Positions 58,621 to 64,000 of a stretch of 64,000 nt of DNA are shown here, one piece after another. How positions within the stretch are numbered: the first letter of the stretch is position 1; the number at the start of each line of letters is the position of its first letter. The DNA comes from CAZFLM01 sp964519955 (GTDB lineage: Bacteria; Armatimonadota; Chthonomonadetes; Chthonomonadales; CAJBBX01), in assembly GCA_964519955.1 (NCBI GenBank), contig CAZFLM010000014.1:1-64000 (forward strand). The letters are read 5' to 3'. The translations under genes were made by a program, and so were the position numbers. Below the pieces are notes generated by a model. That model did no database searches, was not told the DNA's origin, and saw nothing but the letters and a program-made list of their open reading frames with translations.

Positions 58621-61407
58621 ATGGACTACAAACAGACGCTGAGCATCACCCTCAACGACAAAGACCCCCGCGCGATGGCGCAGAGGGCCAACCTGCCGGC
58701 TCGCGAACCGGAGATTCAGCAGTACTGGGAAGGCATCGACCTGTACGCCGCCAGCCTGGCGAAGCCCGCGCCGAAGGGTGACTTCATCCTGCACGACGGG
58801 CCGCCCTACTCCAACGGCAACATCCATCTCGGGCACGCGCTCAACAAGATCGCCAAGGACATCATCATCAAGTACAAGACGATGGCCGGCTATCGCGCGC
58901 CGTACGTGCCGGGCTGGGACAACCACGGGATGCCCATCGAGAACGAGGTTGCCCGCGAGTTCCGCGCCAAGCACGAGAAGCCCGACCGCATCGCCATGCG
59001 CAAGCGCTGCCGCGAGTACGCCGCCGGGTTCGTGGGCGTCCAGCGCGAGCAGTTCAAGCGCCTGGGCGTGCGCGGCGACTGGGAGCACCCGTACACGACG
59101 ATGAGCCACGAGTTCGAAGCCAAGATCGTCGAGGTGTTCGCCGACCTCGCCGCGAAGGGCTACGTGTACCGCGGCCTCAAGCCGGTACTCTGGTGCGCCT
59201 CCTGCGAGACCGCCCTGGCCGACGCCGAGGTGGAGTACGAGCCGCACACGTCCAACAGCATCCACGTCCGGTTCCCGGTGACGGCCGACCCGAATGGCGT
59301 GTTCGGCGCGAGCCTCGAGAACGCCCACGTCCTGATCTGGACGACGACGCCCTGGACCATCCCGGCGAACCTGGCCCTGGCCGTGCACCCGGACGCGGAG
59401 TACGTCGTGGTGTCCGCCGGCGACGCGCGCTACCTGATGGCGGCGCCGCTTGTCGAGAAGACGCTGCAGGCCATGGGCGCGCCGGCGGTCGACCTCGAGT
59501 CGCTCCCGCGCACCAAGGGCTCCGACCTTGGCGGCATCGTCGCGCAGCACCCGCTCTTCGACCGCCCGTCGCCCGTCGTCTTCGCGAACTACGTGACGAT
59601 GGAAGACGGCACCGGCGTGGTGCACACGGCGCCCGGGCATGGTAAGGAGGACTTCGAGACCGGCCAGCGCGAAGGGCTCGACGTGCTCTGTCCCGTCGAC
59701 CAGTCCGGCACGCTCACCGCGCAGGCCGGCGAGCAGTTCCAGGGCGCGCGCATCCTGGGAGGCGACGCGGACAAGCGCGTCATCGAGGCGCTGCGCGAGG
59801 CCGGGCACCTCATGGCGCTCGGCGCGATCGAGCACAGCTACCCGCACTGCTGGCGCTGCCACAAGCCGCTGCTCTTCCGCGCCACCGTCCAGTGGTTCAT
59901 GAACATCGACCACGAGGGGCACCGCGAGAAGTCGCTCGAGGCCATCGACCAGGTGCGCTGGTACCCGCCGGTGAGCAAGAACCGCATCACGTCGATGGTC
60001 GGCGGGCGGCCGGACTGGTGCCTGAGCCGCCAGCGCGCGTGGGGCGTCGGCATCCCGGCGTTCTACTGCCGCGACTGCGGCAAGGAGATCCTCCAGCGCG
60101 AGGCCCTGGGCGCGGTGCACGACCTCGTCTCCCGCGAAGGCGCCGACGCGTGGTACGAGCGCCCGGCGTCCGAGATCCTGCCGGCCGGGTTCGCGTGCCC
60201 GCACTGCGGCGGCTCGTCGTTCGAGAAGGAGACCGACATCCTGGATGTCTGGTTCGACTCCGGCTCGACGCATCTGGCTGTGCTGGACAGCGGCGTGTGG
60301 CCCGACCTGAGCTGGCCGGCCGACCTGTACCTGGAGGGCTCCGACCAGCATCGGGGGTGGTTCAACTCGTCGCTCATGGTCTCCGTTGGCACGCGCGGCT
60401 GCGCCCCGTACGGCGCCGTGATCACGAATGGCTGGACGCTGGACAAGAACGGCCGGCCGATGCACAAGAGCCTGGGCAACGTGGTCTCCCCGCTCGACGT
60501 CATAAGGGAGCACGGCGCGGACGTGCTGCGCCTGTGGGTGGCCTCGACGGACTACTTCGAGGACGTCCGCTGCTCCGACGACGCGCTGAAGCAGGTCTCC
60601 GAGACCTACCGCCGCATCCGCAACACGTTCCGCTTCATGGTCAACAACCTGCACGAGTTCGACGCGGCCACGCAGTCGGTCCCGGACGCCGAGATGCACG
60701 ACCTGGACCGCTGGATACTCGCGCGCCTCGGTTCGCTGATCGAGGCCTGCGCCGCGGGATACGAGGCGTACGAGTTCCACCGTATCTACCATGCGGTGAA
60801 CGCGTTCTGCGCGAACGATCTGAGCGCGTTCTACCTGGACGTCATCAAGGACCGGCTCTACTGCTCCGCGCCGGGCTCGTCGGATCGACGGTCGGCCCAG
60901 ACCGCGCTCTTCCAGCTCGCCTCCGCGATGGCTCGCCTGCTTGCGCCGATCCTGTCGCACACGGCCGAGGAGGTCTGGGAGCGCATGGGCCTGCGGAGCC
61001 AGGCGCCAAGCGTCCAACTCGCCAACTTCCCGGAGCCGGGCGCGCCCCGCACCGGCGTCGAAGCGCGCTGGGAGCCGGTGCTGACGCTGCGCGAGGCCGT
61101 GAACGTTGCCGTGGAGGCCGCAAAGCAGGAGAAGGTGTTCACGAACCCGCTGGAGGCCGAGGTGCTGGTGCGCGCGCCGCAGTCGACGGTGGACGCGCTT
61201 CAGCCGGTGCTCGCCGACCTGCCAGCGGTGCTCAAGGTCTCGCAGGTACGCCTGGAAGCGGGCGATGGCGACCAGGTCCAGGTGACGGCCCAGCCGGCGG
61301 CGGGCGAGAAGTGCGTGCGCTGCTGGCTCGTGAAGCCCAACGTGGGCGTCAACGCTGACCACCCGGGCCTCTGCCCGCGCTGCACGGAAGTCGTTCTGTC
61401 CCTATAG
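58621..61407 (+). CDS. ileS: Isoleucyl-tRNA synthetase
   Basis: A 928-residue class I synthetase that charges tRNA-Ile. The HIGH motif appears as GNIHLGHALNKI (about residues 62-70), the KMSKS-like loop as PMHKSLGNVVSP, and the editing domain as TTTPWTIPANLAL with HTAPGHGKEDF. The C-terminus has a four-cysteine zinc finger (CVRCW and CPRC). The length is typical of bacterial IleRS. I chose the ATG at 58621; an in-frame upstream extension to 58438 would overlap the promoter and leader. It is preceded by a strong sigma-70 promoter and a structured leader. Confidence 0.97.
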   Translation: MDYKQTLSITLNDKDPRAMAQRANLPAREPEIQQYWEGIDLYAASLAKPAPKGDFILHDGPPYSNGNIHLGHALNKIAKDIIIKYKTMAGYRAPYVPGWDNHGMPIENEVAREFRAKHEKPDRIAMRKRCREYAAGFVGVQREQFKRLGVRGDWEHPYTTMSHEFEAKIVEVFADLAAKGYVYRGLKPVLWCASCETALADAEVEYEPHTSNSIHVRFPVTADPNGVFGASLENAHVLIWTTTPWTIPANLALAVHPDAEYVVVSAGDARYLMAAPLVEKTLQAMGAPAVDLESLPRTKGSDLGGIVAQHPLFDRPSPVVFANYVTMEDGTGVVHTAPGHGKEDFETGQREGLDVLCPVDQSGTLTAQAGEQFQGARILGGDADKRVIEALREAGHLMALGAIEHSYPHCWRCHKPLLFRATVQWFMNIDHEGHREKSLEAIDQVRWYPPVSKNRITSMVGGRPDWCLSRQRAWGVGIPAFYCRDCGKEILQREALGAVHDLVSREGADAWYERPASEILPAGFACPHCGGSSFEKETDILDVWFDSGSTHLAVLDSGVWPDLSWPADLYLEGSDQHRGWFNSSLMVSVGTRGCAPYGAVITNGWTLDKNGRPMHKSLGNVVSPLDVIREHGADVLRLWVASTDYFEDVRCSDDALKQVSETYRRIRNTFRFMVNNLHEFDAATQSVPDAEMHDLDRWILARLGSLIEACAAGYEAYEFHRIYHAVNAFCANDLSAFYLDVIKDRLYCSAPGSSDRRSAQTALFQLASAMARLLAPILSHTAEEVWERMGLRSQAPSVQLANFPEPGAPRTGVEARWEPVLTLREAVNVAVEAAKQEKVFTNPLEAEVLVRAPQSTVDALQPVLADLPAVLKVSQVRLEAGDGDQVQVTAQPAAGEKCVRCWLVKPNVGVNADHPGLCPRCTEVVLSL

Positions 61408-61506
61408 CTCGTCTCGACGACCCGGCCAGGCTCGCGCCGAGCACTTCGAGCCCGGCCCTGGCACAGCCCATCGATGGATGACGATCCCGCCTCAGGGAGA
61501 GACGCC

Positions 61507-61872
61507 ATGACGAAGGCACAGCTCGACAAGATGAAGACGCGTCTGGTGCAGGAGAAGGCCCGGCTGGAGGCCGACCGCGCCAGCCTGCTGGAACACGAGG
61601 GGATGGCGTCGGAGTTGGGCGAGCTGGCCAGCGTCGACGTGAACCACCCGGCGGACGTCGGCACCGAGATGTTCGAGCGGGAACGCCAGCAAGCCCTGAA
61701 CGAGAACCTGACCCAACTCATCAAGCAGGTGAACAACGCCTTGGCGAAGATCGCGGCCGGCACGTACGGCGTCTGCGACAACTGCAGCGCCGCGATCCCG
61801 GATGCCCGCATGAACGCGCTGCCCTACGCTACCTACTGCATCGCCTGCCAGAGCCGATTGGAGAGTGCGTGA
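61507..61872 (+). CDS. DksA/TraR-family zinc-finger protein
   Basis: A 121-residue protein with a helical coiled-coil N-terminal half (MTKAQLDKMKTRLVQEKARLEADRASLLEHE) and the family C4 zinc finger CDNC-x17-CIAC. The finger is flanked by the pattern GTYGVCDNCSAAIPDARMNALPYATYCIAC. Family members bind RNA polymerase or regulate sporulation/stringent genes; the acidic DxxDxA tip of true DksA is not evident, so a TraR/YteA-like role is as likely. The start at 61507 follows GGGAGAGACGCC. Its end overlaps the GTG of lspA, so the two are coupled; the same neighbourhood (ileS, dksA-like, lspA) is common in many bacteria. Confidence 0.92.
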   Translation: MTKAQLDKMKTRLVQEKARLEADRASLLEHEGMASELGELASVDVNHPADVGTEMFERERQQALNENLTQLIKQVNNALAKIAAGTYGVCDNCSAAIPDARMNALPYATYCIACQSRLESA

Positions 61873-62363
61873 AGCCCCGCATCTTCTACCTCATTGCTAT
61901 CGTCATCGTCCTCTGCGATCAGTTGACGAAGCACATGGTCATCCGAGTCTTCCCGGTCGGTGACAGCCGCCGCATCCTCGGGCCGATCCTCTCGCTCACG
62001 CACACGCGCAACACGGGTGGCGCCTTCAGCCTCCTGCAGGCGCGCGTGCCGGTGTTCCTCGTCGTCGGGATCATCGCGGTCGCGGCCATGCTCGTCGCGT
62101 ACCATCGCATGCGCGAGTCGGACCTCGGCATCTCGGCTGCGTTGGCGCTCGCGTTAGGCGGGGCGATCGGCAACCTCATCGATCGCATCCGGTTCGGCTA
62201 CGTCGTCGACTTCTTCGACATCCACGTCTGGCCGATCTTCAACATCGCGGACTCGGCCATCACCGTCGCGATTTGCCTGCTCGCCTGGCGCTTCCTCATG
62301 CCGCACAAGCGCCGCGACGAGCGCGCCGATCCAACCGAGCAACCAGAAGGCGACCCTACCTAG
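61869..62363 (+). CDS. lspA: Signal peptidase II (lipoprotein signal peptidase)
   Basis: A 164-residue inner-membrane aspartic peptidase that cleaves prolipoproteins. It has four hydrophobic segments and the conserved boxes NTGGAFSLLQ, GGAIGNLIDRIRFGYVVDFFDIH and FNIADSAITV. The two catalytic Asp residues are those in GNLIDR and FNIADSA. The length is typical, with a short acidic tail. The GTG at 61869 overlaps the previous stop (GTGA). It would act on the lipoproteins encoded in this window. Confidence 0.96.
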   Translation: MKPRIFYLIAIVIVLCDQLTKHMVIRVFPVGDSRRILGPILSLTHTRNTGGAFSLLQARVPVFLVVGIIAVAAMLVAYHRMRESDLGISAALALALGGAIGNLIDRIRFGYVVDFFDIHVWPIFNIADSAITVAICLLAWRFLMPHKRRDERADPTEQPEGDPT

Positions 62364-62367
62364 GCCC

Positions 62368-63207
62368 ATGCTACCTGAGCTTTTCCACATAGGGCCTCTG
62401 CCCATCCGCTCGTACGGCGTCACGGTCCTGATCGCGTTCCTGATTGCGCTCGCCTATGCCACTCACCGCGTCAAGCGCGCCATGGCCGGCCGCGACCCGG
62501 CCGAACCGGGCCTCATCACCCCCGACCACGTGTTCGACATGTCGATCATCGGGCTGTTCATCGGCATCCTCGGCACGCGCACGGTGTACGTGGTGCTGGA
62601 CTGGCCCGAGTTCGCCGGACACCCGCTCGACGTGTTCAAGATCTGGTCCGGCGGCCTCTCCATCCATGGCGCCCTCATCTTCGGCGTGCCGTGGGTGGCA
62701 TGGTATAGCCGGCGGCACCGCCTCAGCTTCCTGCAGTTCGCCGACTTCGCCGCGCCGGCGTTCGCCATCGGCCACGGCATCGGCCGCATCGGCTGCTTCC
62801 TGAACGGATGCTGCTACGGGGCGGCGTGCAACCTGCCGTGGGCGGTTCGGTTCCTGCGCGAGGGGCACCCCGGCGAACTCACACCGCCAAGCCACCCGGT
62901 CCAGCTCTACTCGGCGCTGTTCAACCTCAGCTTCTTCGTGCTGCTCGACCGCGTCTCGCGGAAGCCGCACCGGCGCGGGTCCATCACGCTCGCCTATCTG
63001 GCGCTCTTCCTCAGCGCGCGGTTTGTCGAGGAGATCTTCCGCCACGGGGCCACGGCCGACACGTTCGTCCTCGGCCTGACCCACGCGCAGACCTTCACCT
63101 TGGTCGGCCTGCCCATCATCGCACTGATCTACTGGCGCCTGCGCAACACCGCCGTCATCGACCCACAGCCCGCCCCCGCCGCGGAGGCCACAACCGAACA
63201 GCCATGA
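62368..63207 (+). CDS. lgt: Prolipoprotein diacylglyceryl transferase
   Basis: A 279-residue membrane enzyme that transfers diacylglycerol to the lipobox cysteine before LspA cleaves. It has about seven hydrophobic segments. The active-site loop is present as HGIGRIGCFLNGCCYGAAC, a variant of the family signature with extra cysteines that is common outside the Proteobacteria. Other conserved parts are SGGLSIHGALIFG, HPVQLYSALFNL and SARFVEEIFR. The start is four bases after the lspA stop. The C-terminal tail overlaps the start of the next gene (ATGA). Confidence 0.95.
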   Translation: MLPELFHIGPLPIRSYGVTVLIAFLIALAYATHRVKRAMAGRDPAEPGLITPDHVFDMSIIGLFIGILGTRTVYVVLDWPEFAGHPLDVFKIWSGGLSIHGALIFGVPWVAWYSRRHRLSFLQFADFAAPAFAIGHGIGRIGCFLNGCCYGAACNLPWAVRFLREGHPGELTPPSHPVQLYSALFNLSFFVLLDRVSRKPHRRGSITLAYLALFLSARFVEEIFRHGATADTFVLGLTHAQTFTLVGLPIIALIYWRLRNTAVIDPQPAPAAEATTEQP

Positions 63208-64000
63208 CCGCACCCCTTCCCCTGAAGCCGGCGCCGGCCTTCCCCACCGAGTTGGTCCGCGCGCTGCGCAAGGCCCTGGGCGCCGACGCGGTGCTGACGG
63301 GCGGCCCGGAGCTGGCGGCGTACGACTGCGACGCGTACCCGGTCGCGCACAGCGCCCCCACGATGGTCGTGCTGCCCGAGAGCACCGCGCAGGTGGCCGA
63401 GATCGTGCGGCTCTGCAACCAATTCGGCGTCCTCTACATCCCGCGCGGCGCGGGCACCGGCCTCTCCGGCGGCGCGACGCCCATCTACGGCGGCGTCGTC
63501 ATCTCGTTGGCGCGCATGAACCGGATACTGGAGATCGACCCGGTGGGCCGGCGCATCCGCGCGCAGGCCGGCGCCATCAGCCTGGGGCTCAGCAAGGCGG
63601 TCGAGAGCTTCGGCCTGCACTACGCCCCGGATCCGTCGAGCCAGGGGGTGTGCACCGTCGGCGGGAACGTGGCCGAGAACTCCGGGGGCGCCCACACGCT
63701 CAAGTACGGCGTCACCACCAACCACACCGTCGGCCTCACGATGGTCCTCCCAAGCGGCGAGGTCGTGGAGCTTGGTTCCGAGGTGGAGGACACGGCGGGG
63801 CTCGACCTGGTCGGCTTCGTGTGCGGCTCCGAGGGCACGCTGGGCATCGTGACGGAGGTCGTGGCCCGCCTCACGCCCCTGCCGCGCACCTACCGCACGC
63901 TCCTGGCGATCTTCGAGACGCTGGACGACACGACGCGCGCGGTCGCCGACATCATCGCGTCCGGCATCATCCCCTGCGCGCTGGAGATGATCGACCAGAA
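63204..64000 (+). CDS. glcD: FAD-linked oxidase, GlcD type (truncated by window edge)
   Basis: The first 265 residues of a GlcD/LDH-D-type FAD-dependent 2-hydroxyacid dehydrogenase, probably glycolate oxidase subunit D. The FAD-binding PP-loop reads PRGAGTGLSGGATPI, and the following motifs QGVCTVGGNVAENSGGAHTLKYG and GSEGTLGIVTEVVARLTPLP are characteristic. The ATG at 63204 overlaps the lgt stop (ATGA), so it is cotranscribed with lgt. The remaining 200 or so residues lie beyond the window. Confidence 0.93.
   Translation, partial: MTAPLPLKPAPAFPTELVRALRKALGADAVLTGGPELAAYDCDAYPVAHSAPTMVVLPESTAQVAEIVRLCNQFGVLYIPRGAGTGLSGGATPIYGGVVISLARMNRILEIDPVGRRIRAQAGAISLGLSKAVESFGLHYAPDPSSQGVCTVGGNVAENSGGAHTLKYGVTTNHTVGLTMVLPSGEVVELGSEVEDTAGLDLVGFVCGSEGTLGIVTEVVARLTPLPRTYRTLLAIFETLDDTTRAVADIIASGIIPCALEMIDQ

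Overview
The window is 64 kb of GC-rich DNA from a draft assembly: one 100-base run of N lies inside a repeat array at 16826-16925. The organism looks like a heterotrophic diderm bacterium. It encodes two PEP-CTERM proteins, a lipoprotein maturation pair (lspA, lgt), Gfo/Idh/MocA dehydrogenases, a family 43 glycosidase, a TIGR03790-type protein and a fused sugar-binding/permease protein. This mix, with many intergenic palindromic repeats, fits Armatimonadota or a planctomycete-like neighbour, but that placement is inference. No rRNA or tRNA gene was recognised.

Layout. 1-9396 (minus): a likely operon of yebC, a large TPR membrane protein, a gliding-type ABC-2 exporter (permease, ATPase, permease), a coiled-coil membrane protein split by an in-frame TGA, and a MoxR ATPase cut by the window edge. 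9542-16573: mixed single genes (PEP-CTERM metallophosphatase, lhgO, a beta-propeller-like protein, a helical-repeat protein, a DUF1444-like lipoprotein, a TIGR03790-like protein). 16574-17148: a 116-118 bp tandem repeat holding the assembly gap. 17149-22376 (minus): a sugar catabolic operon (two Gfo/Idh dehydrogenases, GH43, a URO-D-fold protein, an SDR) headed by a perfect 14-bp palindrome.

22601-47697 (minus) is the main system: about 25 kb and 20 codirectional genes forming an extracellular contractile injection system (eCIS, related to PVC/Afp/MAC particles). Transcribed order: sheath-like beta-domain protein, sheath, tube, zinc-ribbon baseplate chaperone, Pro/Ala-rich protein, DUF4255 terminator, AAA+ ATPase, small protein, Afp7-type tube adaptor, separate LysM protein, gpD/VgrG-like hub, gp5-like spike, PAAR-like tip, gp25, two gpJ-type baseplate proteins, a gpI-type protein fused to a beta-rich region, a 1019-residue beta-helix protein, a DUF4157 putative effector and a small unknown protein. 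Several start/stop overlaps (ATGA) suggest translational coupling. A near-consensus sigma-54 promoter (47766-47781) precedes the operon. The same motif precedes both PEP-CTERM genes, suggesting one RpoN regulon for the injection machine and the exopolysaccharide/PEP-CTERM surface programme. Hairpin repeats fill the gaps between spike and hub genes.

48047-53603 (minus): a PIN-type toxin-antitoxin pair and a sugar ABC transporter (binding protein-permease fusion, second permease) with a tyrosine recombinase that lacks its tyrosine, translationally coupled inside the operon. 53891-54556: second PEP-CTERM gene. 54655-58317 (minus): a BMP-family nucleoside-type ABC transporter. 58410-64000 (plus): ileS with a structured leader, a DksA/TraR zinc-finger gene, lspA, lgt and the start of a GlcD-type oxidase.
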